The position numbers were made by a program, and so were the translations under genes. A DNA stretch of 38,817 nucleotides from NCBI GenBank assembly GCA_023135905.1, contig JAGLSE010000101.1, positions 1-38,817 on the forward strand, written 5' to 3'. A model generated the notes under the pieces. It searched no databases and was not told where the DNA came from. It worked only from the letters and a program-made list of their open reading frames with translations. Source of the stretch: Candidatus Omnitrophota bacterium (GTDB taxonomy: Bacteria > Omnitrophota > Gorgyraeia > Duberdicusellales > 4484-171). This document shows, in pieces, positions 1 to 8,353 of this stretch. How positions within the stretch are numbered: the stretch's first letter is position 1; the number at the start of each line of letters is the position of its first letter.

Positions 1-324
1 ATTTGGTTGAAAAAATATTTTATGATACATATCAGAAAAGATTTAACCCAAAAAATTGTTTCACGATGTTAATTGGTTTTATAACCTTTTATAAATAAAG
101 AATTTATAATGGTTACTTCTAAAGCGAAACATATACAAATTTTTGGGATATCCCGATGTTTAATTGGGTCAGTGCTCGAATTTTTATTATAAATAAATAT
201 ATCGAGAATACTATTCCGAAAATTCCTCAATAATTCTTCGGGCAAAAACAGTAAAATCTAGTGGTTTTATCTGCGGCCTTTATGGGCAATCGATTTTTTT
301 TGATTTCAAAAGGAGTGTGTACAA
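1..324. other. Upstream region of the RNA helicase gene, no gene seen
   Basis: No convincing open reading frame is visible. The stretch is very AT-rich. One small stem-loop can be drawn at 152-168 (CCCGAT pairing with ATTGGG through one G-U pair). A similar but unpaired sequence occurs near 64-80. The helicase ribosome binding site (AAGGAG) lies at its 3' end. Cold-shock helicase genes often have long leaders, so part of this may be a 5' untranslated region, but no promoter can be assigned with confidence. Confidence 0.4.
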
Positions 325-1926
325 ATGGTTAAATTAGCAAAATTTAGGGCATTAGGACTATCAGATATTACCTTAAAAGCTTTAGAGAAAAAAGGTTTTG
401 AAGAACCGTCTAAAATTCAGGAAAGGATAATCCCACTATTTTTAAGTACGGATAAAGATATTGTTGGCCAAGCTCAAACTGGGACAGGAAAGACAGCTGC
501 CTTTGGTCTTCCTCTTATTGAATTGCTTAAAGAAAATTCAAAATATGTTCAAGTTTTAATACTTACACCTACTAGGGAGTTAGCAATACAAGTTGCCGAG
601 GAAATTAATTCTTTAAAAGGCAGTAAACGTTTGCAAATAGTACCGATATACGGTGGACAATCGATAGAACAGCAGCTAAGGAGACTTAAATCAGGGGTTG
701 ATATAGTAGTTGGTACTCCAGGTAGAGTTATTGATCATATAAAGAGAAAAACTTTAGTATTAAAAGATATTTCCAATATGATATTGGATGAAGCTGATGA
801 AATGCTGAATATGGGTTTCATTGATGATGTGGAAGAGATTTTGAAAAGCACTAATTCAAATAAAAGAGTTTTACTTTTTTCTGCGACAATGCCTGACAGA
901 ATTTTGAGATTAGCAGAAAAATATATGAAAAAATATGAGTTAGTAAAAGCAACTGAAGAAAAACTTACAATTAACTTAACAGATCAAATATATTTTGAAG
1001 TAAATATGGTAGATAAACTTGAAGCCTTATGCCGCATTATAGATATTGAAAATGTGTTTTACGGATTAATATTTTGTAGAACTAAAGTAGATGTTGATAC
1101 CTTAGCGAATAAGCTTATGGAAAGAGGTTATTCCGCGGAAGCTTTGCATGGAGATATTTCTCAATATCAGAGAGAACGAATATTAGATAAATTTAAGAGA
1201 CGTAAAGCTAATATTCTAGTAGCAACAGATGTAGCGGCCAGAGGAATAGATATTGTAGAATTAACGCATGTAATTAATTATTCACTGCCTCAAGATCCTG
1301 AATCATATGTTCATAGAATAGGCCGTACCGGTAGAGCGGGTAAGGAAGGAACAGCGATAACTTTTATTACGCCTTCAGAATATAGGAAATTGACTTATAT
1401 TCAGAAGTTAGCTAAAAGTAAAATTCGTAAAGAAAAAATACCTGAAATTATGGATATAATAAATTCTAAAAAATTAAGATTAAAAAAGGATATTTTAAAA
1501 GTAATTAAGGAAGGGGACTGTAGTAATTATTCTGAACTTGCATCTGAAATGCTCGTTGAGAATAAACCTGAAGAGGTATGTTCGGCACTTTTAAAACATT
1601 TCTTTCAAGAAGAGTTAGAAATCAAAAATTATAATAAAATAAGAGAAACCTCAAAAAACTCGTTTATTGATATAAAGGGTAAAACAAGGTTATTTGTAGC
1701 TTTAGGGAAGATGGATGGAATGAGTCCCAGGAGATTAGTTGATTTTATAAAAAATAAAGTTCATGTGGATGATAGAAAAATTAATGATGTTCAGATATTT
1801 GATAAATTTTCTTTTATTAATGTTCCTTTTGAAGAAGCAGAAATTATTTTAAGGTTTTTCAAAAAGGATACAAAAGGAAATAGACCTGTAGTTGTTATAG
1901 CTAAAAAAAGAAAAGATTCCAGATAG
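325..1926 (+). CDS. deaD: DEAD-box ATP-dependent RNA helicase (DeaD/CshA type)
   Basis: This enzyme unwinds RNA duplexes using ATP and would act in ribosome assembly, RNA decay or cold adaptation in the cytoplasm. All core motifs are visible in order: Q motif (GFEEPSKIQ), motif I AQTGTGKT, PTRELA, TPGR, DEAD, SAT, ARGID and HRIGRTGR. The helicase core fills roughly residues 1-370. The last 75 or so residues (TRLFVALGKMDGMSPRRLVD onward) look like the DbpA/DeaD C-terminal RNA-binding domain, which separates it from short RhlE/SrmB types. Length (533 aa) fits DeaD/CshA proteins. The ATG follows AAAGGAG at a good distance. It stands alone, ending before a repeat-like region. Confidence 0.95.
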   Translation: MVKLAKFRALGLSDITLKALEKKGFEEPSKIQERIIPLFLSTDKDIVGQAQTGTGKTAAFGLPLIELLKENSKYVQVLILTPTRELAIQVAEEINSLKGSKRLQIVPIYGGQSIEQQLRRLKSGVDIVVGTPGRVIDHIKRKTLVLKDISNMILDEADEMLNMGFIDDVEEILKSTNSNKRVLLFSATMPDRILRLAEKYMKKYELVKATEEKLTINLTDQIYFEVNMVDKLEALCRIIDIENVFYGLIFCRTKVDVDTLANKLMERGYSAEALHGDISQYQRERILDKFKRRKANILVATDVAARGIDIVELTHVINYSLPQDPESYVHRIGRTGRAGKEGTAITFITPSEYRKLTYIQKLAKSKIRKEKIPEIMDIINSKKLRLKKDILKVIKEGDCSNYSELASEMLVENKPEEVCSALLKHFFQEELEIKNYNKIRETSKNSFIDIKGKTRLFVALGKMDGMSPRRLVDFIKNKVHVDDRKINDVQIFDKFSFINVPFEEAEIILRFFKKDTKGNRPVVVIAKKRKDSR

Positions 1927-1956
1927 AATTCATTTGGAATATTTTTTTGATATGAT

Positions 1957-2096
1957 GGGACTGTTGCAAAATGCAACAATCCCTGATTACACAGATTAAT
2001 TATTGATTACAAAGATTGAAAACATTAACTTTTTTATCGGTGTAATCATTTTTTAATCGTTGAAATCAGGCGCTTATACTATTATGCAACAGCGCC
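1957..2096. repeat. MITE-like non-coding element with terminal inverted repeats
   Basis: The left end GGGACTGTTGCA and the right end TGCAACAGCGCC are inverted repeats of each other over 10 of 12 bases, enclosing about 140 bp without an ORF. The left end also forms its own hairpin (1957-1983, 12-bp arms, loop AAA). The interior carries repeated GATTACA(C/A)AGATT words. Ends reading GGnnCTGTTGCA are typical of some IS4/IS5-type insertion sequences (family knowledge), so this may be a deletion derivative or MITE. No target-site duplication is evident. A helicase terminator function for the left hairpin is an alternative. Confidence 0.5.
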
Positions 2097-2144
2097 ATTA
2101 TTTAGATCAGTTGATATTCTTAACACCTTGAGAGGAGTGAGCTT

Positions 2145-2204
2145 ATGTGCCATAATAAAAGAAGTGCGCATAGTTATCCGCTTTTTTTATCCAGAAGGAT
2201 ATAA
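2145..2204 (+). CDS. Possible 19-residue leader peptide upstream of the MATE gene
   Basis: An ATG preceded at good spacing by a strong Shine-Dalgarno sequence (GAGAGGAGTGAG) opens a 19-codon frame (MCHNKRSAHSYPLFLSRRI) ending 49 bp before the MATE start. The peptide is basic and lacks similarity I recognise. The main argument for translation is the ribosome binding site, which is better than that of the downstream gene. It could be a regulatory leader, or a chance frame beside the repeat-like element upstream. Confidence 0.25.
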   Translation: MCHNKRSAHSYPLFLSRRI

Positions 2205-2253
2205 TTTCTATAAATTCAAAATGTCTGTATTAAATTAAAAGGATTAACTGTTT

Positions 2254-3627
2254 GTGAGAGACTTTACAAAAGGTAGTATACCAAACCAATTATTTAGGTT
2301 TGCTTTACCTATAATTGCGGGAGATATTTTACAAGCACTGTATCTTGTTATTGATGCTATATGGGTGGGCCGGCTTGTAGGTCATCAGGCTTTAGCTGCA
2401 ATTTCGGCAACATTTCCGATATTTTTTTTCTTTATGGCATTTATTATTGGGTTAAGTGTAGCAACTAATATCCTTGTCGGTCAATCGTATGGGGCTAAAG
2501 ATAAAGAATTCTTATCCGAAGTTTTAAAAAACGCTTTTTTTGTAGTTTTATTTATATCAGGAATTATTTCGATATTAGCTATCATTTTCAGTTCAGATAT
2601 ACTTGAATTATTAAATACTCCAAAAAATATAAAATCTGATGCTGCGACTTATTTGGTAATTATTTCGGTAGGAATGGTTATAAAAGCTTTTTATAGCTGG
2701 TTTGCCGCAGTTTTACGAGGATTAGGCGATTCAAAGACTCCACTTTTGATATTTTTAATAACAGTAGTTATAAATATAATAATAACACCAATCCTTATTG
2801 TCGGTTTTGGACCATTTCCGAGGTTAGGCGTTGCCGGGTCAGCTTTGGGAACAGTTATTTCTTCTTTTATAGGATTATTTCTAGGGTATGTTCTATTGAT
2901 AAAGAAAAATCATTTTTTAAATTTGAGTAAATGGAAATTAAAATTGGATTATTTAATTGTAAAAAAAATAGTTAGTATTGCAACGCCGGTTTCATTCCAT
3001 ATTATGGTTCGATCTATTAGCTGGATAGCTATAATAGCACTTGTAAACAGATTTGGGGCTCATTTGACAGCGGCTTATGGAATAGGTTCACGAGTCGATA
3101 TGTTTGTCTTTTTGCCAGCACTTTCTATTTGTATAGCTACTTCTTCGATGACAGCACAAAATGTTGGAGCAAAAAAATTTAAACGAGTCTCTCAGATTCT
3201 AATTTGGGCAATAGGTTTTTCTTTTAGTTATTCACTGATATTATTTATGTTAGTCAATATGTTCCCATATCATATTGCGAAAATGTTTAGCAGTAATTTA
3301 ATAGTAATAAACAGTACTGTAGAATATTTAAGTATAATAAGTTTAACTTATTTTTTATTTGCCTTTGTATTATCAGTACAAGGAATAATTACTGGAGTAG
3401 GAGATACTCATTATCTTATGGGGTTTACAGTCATATCTATGCTAGTAGTTAGGATACCATTAGCTTATTTTTTAGGCGGACATACTCAGCTTAAGGAAAA
3501 TGGGATTTGGATAGCTATTCTTTTTAGTGTTTTGGTAGCTTTAATTTTAAATTTTGGGTATTATCTTTCAGGTAGATGGAAACGAAGAATAGTTATTCAT
3601 GATTTTTCATGTATAGAGAATATTTAA
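2254..3627 (+). CDS. MATE family Na+/H+-coupled multidrug exporter
   Basis: This integral membrane antiporter exports cationic drugs or metabolites in exchange for Na+ or H+. The 457-aa length and about twelve hydrophobic segments fit the family, and the N-terminal sequence (NQLFRFALPIIAGDILQALY, then DAIWVGRLVG) and GLGDSKTPLLIF in the first half are characteristic of NorM/DinF-type MatE proteins. The start is GTG with AAAAGGA about ten bases upstream. It is a single-gene unit, possibly controlled by the short leader frame upstream. The substrate cannot be predicted from sequence. Confidence 0.9.
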   Translation: MRDFTKGSIPNQLFRFALPIIAGDILQALYLVIDAIWVGRLVGHQALAAISATFPIFFFFMAFIIGLSVATNILVGQSYGAKDKEFLSEVLKNAFFVVLFISGIISILAIIFSSDILELLNTPKNIKSDAATYLVIISVGMVIKAFYSWFAAVLRGLGDSKTPLLIFLITVVINIIITPILIVGFGPFPRLGVAGSALGTVISSFIGLFLGYVLLIKKNHFLNLSKWKLKLDYLIVKKIVSIATPVSFHIMVRSISWIAIIALVNRFGAHLTAAYGIGSRVDMFVFLPALSICIATSSMTAQNVGAKKFKRVSQILIWAIGFSFSYSLILFMLVNMFPYHIAKMFSSNLIVINSTVEYLSIISLTYFLFAFVLSVQGIITGVGDTHYLMGFTVISMLVVRIPLAYFLGGHTQLKENGIWIAILFSVLVALILNFGYYLSGRWKRRIVIHDFSCIENI

Positions 3628-3794
3628 TGTAATTATGTTCTATAAAATAATTTTGATAACATTGTTGAACAGTGAGAAGCGGATTATATTGTTTTGTGAA
3701 TAGACGATTTATTGTCCTAAAAGAAGAAGATTAATAATTTTATTATAGGGACAATTATCAATCAGAAGCAATTGGAAACAAATATCGACAATAT

Positions 3795-4271
3795 ATGATA
3801 AAATTGAATGAAATATATATGGATTTAGCTATTAAAGAAGCTAATAAAAACTTTAAAAAGCTAGAAGGCGGACCGTTTGGAGCGTGTATTATAAAAGAGG
3901 ATCAAATAATTGCTATTGCGCGAAATACTGTTTTAAGAGGCGATGCTACTTGTCACGCTGAAATAAATGCGATTAGAAAAGCCTCTAAAAAAACTAAAAC
4001 ATTTGATTTGTCCGGTTGTGTTATTTATTCTACTACTGAACCTTGCCCGATGTGTTTTAGTGCGATACATTGGGCAAAAATAAATATAGTAGTTTATGGT
4101 ACAACTATTTTTGACGCCAAAAAAGCAGGATTTAATGAATTAACAATTTCAAGTAATAGAATGAAAACGTTAGGCAACTGTTCAATGGAGATTTACTCTA
4201 AATTTAAGAATGAACAATGTAAGAAACTTTTAAAAAAATGGACATTGCTAGAGAATAAAATGGTATACTAA
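3795..4271 (+). CDS. guaD: Guanine deaminase-like zinc deaminase (CDA fold)
   Basis: This cytosolic zinc hydrolase most likely converts guanine to xanthine for purine salvage. The zinc and catalytic residues of the cytidine/deoxycytidylate deaminase fold are visible: CHAEINAI (His ligand and catalytic Glu) and PCPMC (two Cys ligands). GGPFGACI near residues 26-33 and the downstream WAKINIVVYGTT segment resemble Bacillus GuaD. The 158-aa length also fits GuaD rather than tRNA adenosine deaminase TadA, which is the main alternative. No clear Shine-Dalgarno sequence is seen. A second ATG occurs five codons in. It lies 24 bp upstream of the NYN gene, so the two may be cotranscribed. Confidence 0.72.
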   Translation: MIKLNEIYMDLAIKEANKNFKKLEGGPFGACIIKEDQIIAIARNTVLRGDATCHAEINAIRKASKKTKTFDLSGCVIYSTTEPCPMCFSAIHWAKINIVVYGTTIFDAKKAGFNELTISSNRMKTLGNCSMEIYSKFKNEQCKKLLKKWTLLENKMVY

Positions 4272-4307
4272 TTAAAAGAATAAATATATTTAGTAATGGA
4301 GAAAAAA

Positions 4308-4856
4308 ATGAATAGAATAATGATTTTTATTGATGCAGAATACGCGGTTCAAAAGATGAAAGAAATAAGAGGCAAGAAAAGACCTGTTCGAAGAAAAGAT
4401 ATTAAATGGAAAAATTTAATAAGATGGATAACCGGAAGAAGGACCTTAGTGAGGTGTTGTTATTACTCTTCAGAATTTAGCAAAGATGAGAATCCTCAGA
4501 CTTTTAATGACCAACATGAATATTTCAAAAATCTTAAAATTGAAATACCGTATTTCCAGGTGAAGTTAGGCCGATTAGTTCATGTTTCTGGCGGATGGAT
4601 ACAAAAAGGTGTTGATGTTAAGATTTCTTTAGATATGTTCTCCAAGGCAGTAGGTAATCAATATGATACGGCCGCACTTGTTACAGGCGATTCGGACTTT
4701 GTTGAAGTCATAGGTGAAGTTCGAGAGCATTATGGTAAACATGTCGAACTTTATACCTTTGACAATTCAATACATGAGGCACTTATGCTTGCTCCAGACA
4801 GGCATGCTATAATCACTTCTCAAATTGGGGATAGATTTAAGTTTTGGGAAGAATAG
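4308..4856 (+). CDS. NYN-domain (LabA/DUF88-like) predicted ribonuclease
   Basis: NYN proteins have a PIN-like fold and are predicted metal-dependent ribonucleases. Visible acidic motifs are FIDAEY at the N terminus, GVDVKISLDM in the middle and VTGDSDF near residue 128, the typical arrangement of metal-binding aspartates. The end of the domain (VELYTFDNSIHEALMLAPDR) matches the family. I chose the ATG at 4308 because GGAGAAAA is positioned for it; an ATG four codons earlier (4296) overlaps that ribosome binding site. The protein is rich in basic residues near residues 15-45, which may bind RNA. No partner antitoxin is next to it. Target RNA is unknown. Confidence 0.8.
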   Translation: MNRIMIFIDAEYAVQKMKEIRGKKRPVRRKDIKWKNLIRWITGRRTLVRCCYYSSEFSKDENPQTFNDQHEYFKNLKIEIPYFQVKLGRLVHVSGGWIQKGVDVKISLDMFSKAVGNQYDTAALVTGDSDFVEVIGEVREHYGKHVELYTFDNSIHEALMLAPDRHAIITSQIGDRFKFWEE

Positions 4857-4879
4857 ATAATGATTTTTTGAATCTTGAT

Positions 4880-5518
4880 TTATAATAAATAAATTTCTTT
4901 ATTTATTTTATAAAAATGGCAAAGTTTTGATAGAACACATTCCCCACATTTTTGGTTTTTTGCGGTACATATTGTTCGGCCGTGATGAATTATCAGATTA
5001 TTGAGTATACCCCATTCTTTTTTAGGCAGTAAAGACATAAGATCTTTTTCGATTTTATCTGGATTAGTGTTGATAGTTAGCCCTAATCTTTGGCTGATTC
5101 TTTTTACATGGGTATCTACAGCAATACCTTCTATTTTGTTAAATCCATGAAAAAGTATGATATTGGCAGTTTTTCTCGCTACACCGGGAAGGGTTATTAA
5201 TTTGTCCATAGATTCCGGAATTTTACCGTTGAATACAGATAATATTTTCTTTGAAGTATTTATTATATTTTTTGCTTTATTATGATAAAATCCGACAGAA
5301 TTAATAGCAGCCTCAAAGATTCTTAAATCAGCAGTCGCATAATCATTAACAGTTTTATATTTTTTAAAAAGTAATTTAGTAACAATATTAACCTGTTTGT
5401 CAGTGCACTGGGCTGAAAGAATAGTCGCGACTAATAATTCTAAAGTATTATTAAAATTTAAAGATATTTTTGGTGAAGGATATTGGTTTTTAAGAAGATC
5501 GAGTATTTTAGATTTCAT
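4880..5518 (-). CDS. nth: Endonuclease III (DNA glycosylase/AP lyase)
   Basis: This base-excision repair enzyme removes oxidised pyrimidines and nicks abasic sites. The helix-hairpin-helix LPGVARKTAN contains the catalytic Lys, and VDTHVKRI carries the catalytic Asp. The C-terminal cysteines (CTAKNQKCGECVLSKLC) have the spacing of the 4Fe-4S cluster loop. The 212-aa length is normal. It follows ispH on the same strand after 44 bp and probably shares its transcript; it converges with the NYN gene, 23 bp from its end. Its Shine-Dalgarno sequence is weak. Confidence 0.95.
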   Translation of the reverse strand: MKSKILDLLKNQYPSPKISLNFNNTLELLVATILSAQCTDKQVNIVTKLLFKKYKTVNDYATADLRIFEAAINSVGFYHNKAKNIINTSKKILSVFNGKIPESMDKLITLPGVARKTANIILFHGFNKIEGIAVDTHVKRISQRLGLTINTNPDKIEKDLMSLLPKKEWGILNNLIIHHGRTICTAKNQKCGECVLSKLCHFYKINKEIYLL

Positions 5519-5562
5519 TAATTTTTAATATTTTATGAATAAAAAATTTGCAGTTATTTTTT

Positions 5563-6393
5563 TTATTTGATTTTCGATAAATACTCAATAATCTCATTTG
5601 TAGTCTTATCGGGAGTTGAGGCTCCGGCAGTTATACCTACCGTCTGTATATTTTTAAACCAAGTTCTTTTTATATCGGAGAGAGAATTTATCCAATAGCT
5701 TTTTTTATTTAGACTTTTGGAGATTTCAAAAAGACGGTGAGTATTGGCGCTTGTCTTTGAACCGATAATAATCATGGCATCATTTTTTAAAGGAAGCACT
5801 TTTATTTCTTTTTGTTTAATTCTGGTAGGTTGGCATATGGTATTAAAAATTTTAACTTGTTTTATATTTTTTTTTAAAAATTTTATTAAAAATAAAGTTT
5901 TTTCAAAATTTTGAGTTGATTGAACGACAATCGTAGCTTTTTTTATTTTATTTATCGGAATATCATCAATACTTTGAATAACAAGTGATTTGTTTTTTAG
6001 CTGGCCCATTATGCCTTTAACTTCATCATGTTTGTTATCACCAATAATGATGATTGAATAACCGTTTTGTTCGGCCTCTTTGGCTATTTTATGAATTTCT
6101 TTAACCATAGGACATGTTGCATCAATAATTTTATAGCCTAAACTAATTGCTTTTTTAAAGGTTTTTGAAGCTGCCCCATGAGCTCTAATTAAAAGAGTCC
6201 TATCCTTAGCTTTTCGTAACTGTTTAATTTTTTTAATTCCTAATTGATTTATGGTTTTAACGACATCTTCATTATGAACAATATCACCGAGCATACACAC
6301 TTGATGGTTCTTTTTTAAAGCATTTTGAGCTATATCTAAAGCCCTTTTTACTCCGAAACAAAAGCCTGCAGATTTTGCTAAGGTTATTTTCAT
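5563..6393 (-). CDS. ispH: 4-hydroxy-3-methylbut-2-enyl diphosphate reductase (LytB/IspH)
   Basis: This iron-sulfur enzyme performs the last step of the MEP pathway, giving IPP and DMAPP. The three conserved cluster-binding cysteines are visible in AGFCFGVKRA, DATCPMV and NTICQPTR, and SKTSANTHRLFEIS and GITAGASTPD are the usual substrate-binding segments. The ATG at 6393 gives MKITLAKSAGFCFGV, the family's normal start; an upstream in-frame TTG at 6408 adds five residues and is less likely. It heads a probable two-gene unit with nth. At about 276 aa it is close to the usual length. Confidence 0.96.
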   Translation of the reverse strand: MKITLAKSAGFCFGVKRALDIAQNALKKNHQVCMLGDIVHNEDVVKTINQLGIKKIKQLRKAKDRTLLIRAHGAASKTFKKAISLGYKIIDATCPMVKEIHKIAKEAEQNGYSIIIIGDNKHDEVKGIMGQLKNKSLVIQSIDDIPINKIKKATIVVQSTQNFEKTLFLIKFLKKNIKQVKIFNTICQPTRIKQKEIKVLPLKNDAMIIIGSKTSANTHRLFEISKSLNKKSYWINSLSDIKRTWFKNIQTVGITAGASTPDKTTNEIIEYLSKIK

Positions 6394-6408
6394 TGTTATT
6401 TTTACCAA

Positions 6409-6915
6409 ATAATTATTTAAATTCTATCAATATATTTATCATTAATTATTTTACACAGATATAGGGATAAGACAATCATAAAAAACAAGATAGAAAAAAT
6501 TGGTTTAATGGTGATTGGTTCAATAGTTTCAGCCAGAGGCTGATCAGCCTTCGGCTGAAATAGGAGATTGGTTAAATGGGTTAAAAGAGAGAGAAGAAGA
6601 TAAAAACGTATTGCGTAAAAAAAATAAGAGAAAAAATAAAAATATCGTAGGGTACGGGCATGCCCGTACAGTAAATAAAGACAAGACAAATAGATTAATT
6701 TACAAAATCATGTTTTTTATAAGACAATTTCAGTATAATATGGAATGATAAATACCGTAGACAGTGCTTGTTTTTGTCCGAGACAGAGCCTTTATGTCAT
6801 ATGTTTATCATATATTTTGCTAACGCAGTATGTTATATGATTGGTTTAAAGAAAAGAAAAATATAGAAAAGAGACTGAAGACCATTTGCAATTGATTATA
6901 GGCCTATATTGTTTT
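6409..6915. other. Intergenic region with stem-loops and an 18-bp palindrome
   Basis: A low-complexity frame on the minus strand here lacks family features and I do not call it a gene. Two adjacent stem-loops share the same arms, TCAGCC/GGCTGA (6529-6543 and 6544-6558). GTACGGGCATGCCCGTAC at 6652-6669 is a perfect 18-bp palindrome, GC-rich in an AT-rich setting. These resemble dispersed extragenic palindromes. The promoter of the ispH-nth unit should also lie here but I cannot place it. Confidence 0.5.
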
Positions 6916-7082
6916 AATCAATGAGACTTAGATTTTACGGAGAAAAATCTGTAGTCGAATTGATCCTGAGCAAGTAAAACTAGTCGAAGGATCTTGAGTT
7001 TAATTCCCCGCAGTTTACTGCGGAAAAGTTATTTAGGGGAAACCTTTGTTACCCCGTAGCTCTTGCTGCGGGGTAGTTGATT
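6916..7082. repeat. Structured dispersed repeat, copy A (intact)
   Basis: This 167-bp non-coding unit has a second copy at 23216-23608. It begins AATCAA and ends TTGATT, short terminal inverted repeats. Inside are hairpins AGATTTT/AAAATCT (about 6930-6950), GATCCT/AGGATC (about 6962-6992), CCGCAG-TTTA-CTGCGG (7008-7023) and the GC-rich hairpin beginning ACCCCG near 7050 and ending CGGGGT near 7074. About 90% of the left 131 bases match copy B, and the CCGC(A/G)G hairpin changes by a compensatory pair. This is the gap upstream of tatA. Confidence 0.75.
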
Positions 7083-7288
7083 CTTTTTGAATTGTATATT
7101 ATAAAGAATTAACCAATTTTGTGCAATCATTGACGCAATTATTGATTGATATTGGTAGAGTTTAAAGTAAAATAAAGATAGGTATAGGATATGAATAATA
7201 TCAGTAAATTAATATTTATTTATAAAAATTGATTTTGGCATCAGGAAAAGAAGGATTTTTACAAAAGACTTTAACCTAAGGAGGAAAA

Positions 7289-7480
7289 ATGTTGAGATTT
7301 GGAATGAGTGAATTAATAGTTATTCTTCTTATAGCATTATTATTTTTTGGGTCTACAAAGTTACCTCAGGTTGCTAAAGCTTTAGGCCGGTCAATAAAAG
7401 AATTTAAGAAAGGGGCTAAAGAGGTGAAAGATGAGATTGAGGAAGAAACTGATGATGAGGACGAGAAGAAAAAAACTTAA
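7289..7480 (+). CDS. tatA: Twin-arginine translocase subunit TatA
   Basis: TatA multimers form the translocation pathway for folded proteins with twin-arginine signals. The 63-aa protein shows a short N-terminal segment, one membrane helix (ELIVILLIALLFFGS), the FG hinge, the amphipathic helix (KLPQVAKALGRSIKEFKKG) and a charged acidic/lysine tail, the standard TatA plan. An AAGGAGG ribosome binding site precedes the ATG. tatC starts 20 bp downstream, so the pair makes a minimal TatAC system with no separate TatB in the window. Confidence 0.96.
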   Translation: MLRFGMSELIVILLIALLFFGSTKLPQVAKALGRSIKEFKKGAKEVKDEIEEETDDEDEKKKT

Positions 7481-7500
7481 TTTCTAATTTATTATTATTA

Positions 7501-8220
7501 ATGGAGATCGATAATAAAGTTACACTAGTACAGCATTTGGATGAATTAAGGGGTTGCATACTTAAATCTGTGGTCTGTTTTGTACTGTGCTCGATAGTAG
7601 TTTCAACTAGTGCTCAAAGTATAATAGCCTTTTTTGCTATACCCGTCGGTAAACTGATATTTATAACACCTCAAGAAGCCTTTGTCGCCAACGTAAAGAT
7701 TGCTCTTTTTATCGGGTTTTTTATTTCTACGCCGTTTATTCTTTATCAGATATGGAAATTTATTTCGTTAGGGTTGTTACCTAAAGAGAAAAGATATGTT
7801 TATATTTTTTGTCCAATATCATTGATTTTTTTTATTTTAGGAGTTTTATTCGGTTATTTTGTCATTGTGCCGATAAGCATGAATTTTTTGTTGGGATTTT
7901 CAACTGACATAATTATCCCAATGATAACTGTAGACAAATATCTTTCTTTTCTATTTACTTTATCTTTTTCTTTTGCTTTAGTTTTTCAATTGCCGATAGT
8001 ACTTATATATTTAACAAAAATTGGGATAATAACACCTAATCAATTAAGAAAACGGAGAAGAGAAGCCATTGTAGTAATTTTTGTGGTAGCTGCAATAGTA
8101 ACACCACCGGATATGGTTACTCAAATCTTGATGGCAATTCCGCTTATTTTCCTTTATGAAATAGGGATAATATTTTCCAAATTAGCTTATAAGAAAAAGA
8201 AACTAATAAAGAGATTTTAA
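7501..8220 (+). CDS. tatC: Twin-arginine translocase subunit TatC
   Basis: TatC recognises twin-arginine signal peptides and nucleates the translocase. The 239-aa protein begins with the family's HLDELR motif, contains TPFILYQIWKFISLGLLPKE (with the conserved Glu at the periplasmic loop end), and has six hydrophobic segments ending in a lysine-rich tail. In HLDELRxR the second Arg is replaced by Gly-Cys, a small deviation. It follows tatA by 20 bp without an obvious Shine-Dalgarno sequence, so translation may depend on tatA. No Tat substrate is evident in this window. Confidence 0.96.
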   Translation: MEIDNKVTLVQHLDELRGCILKSVVCFVLCSIVVSTSAQSIIAFFAIPVGKLIFITPQEAFVANVKIALFIGFFISTPFILYQIWKFISLGLLPKEKRYVYIFCPISLIFFILGVLFGYFVIVPISMNFLLGFSTDIIIPMITVDKYLSFLFTLSFSFALVFQLPIVLIYLTKIGIITPNQLRKRRREAIVVIFVVAAIVTPPDMVTQILMAIPLIFLYEIGIIFSKLAYKKKKLIKRF

Positions 8221-8265
8221 GTGTTTTTTATCATTAATTATATAAAAAATATTTTTTTTGAGATG

Positions 8266-8297
8266 TTGACAAAAGTAAACATTATCAATACTATAAT
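8266..8297 (+). promoter_or_regulatory. Probable sigma-70 promoter of the receiver-AraC gene
   Basis: A perfect TTGACA at 8266-8271 is followed after 17 bases by TACTAT (8289-8294), overlapping a TATAAT (8292-8297) at 20 bases. The 17-base option is preferred for spacing. The regulator start codon lies about 55 bp further on. Confidence 0.6.
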
Positions 8298-8353
8298 AGT
8301 AGTATAGATATCTAAAATCTTATGAATTAGATAAAATTTAAGGTTTAATAAAG

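Noticed and set aside
4308-4856. A toxin-antitoxin module around the NYN nuclease
   Set aside because: No small antitoxin gene flanks it; neighbours are a deaminase and nth.
6417-6689. A 90-residue hydrophobic minus-strand protein
   Set aside because: It is phenylalanine/leucine-rich low-complexity translation across stem-loops and a palindrome, with no recognisable domain.
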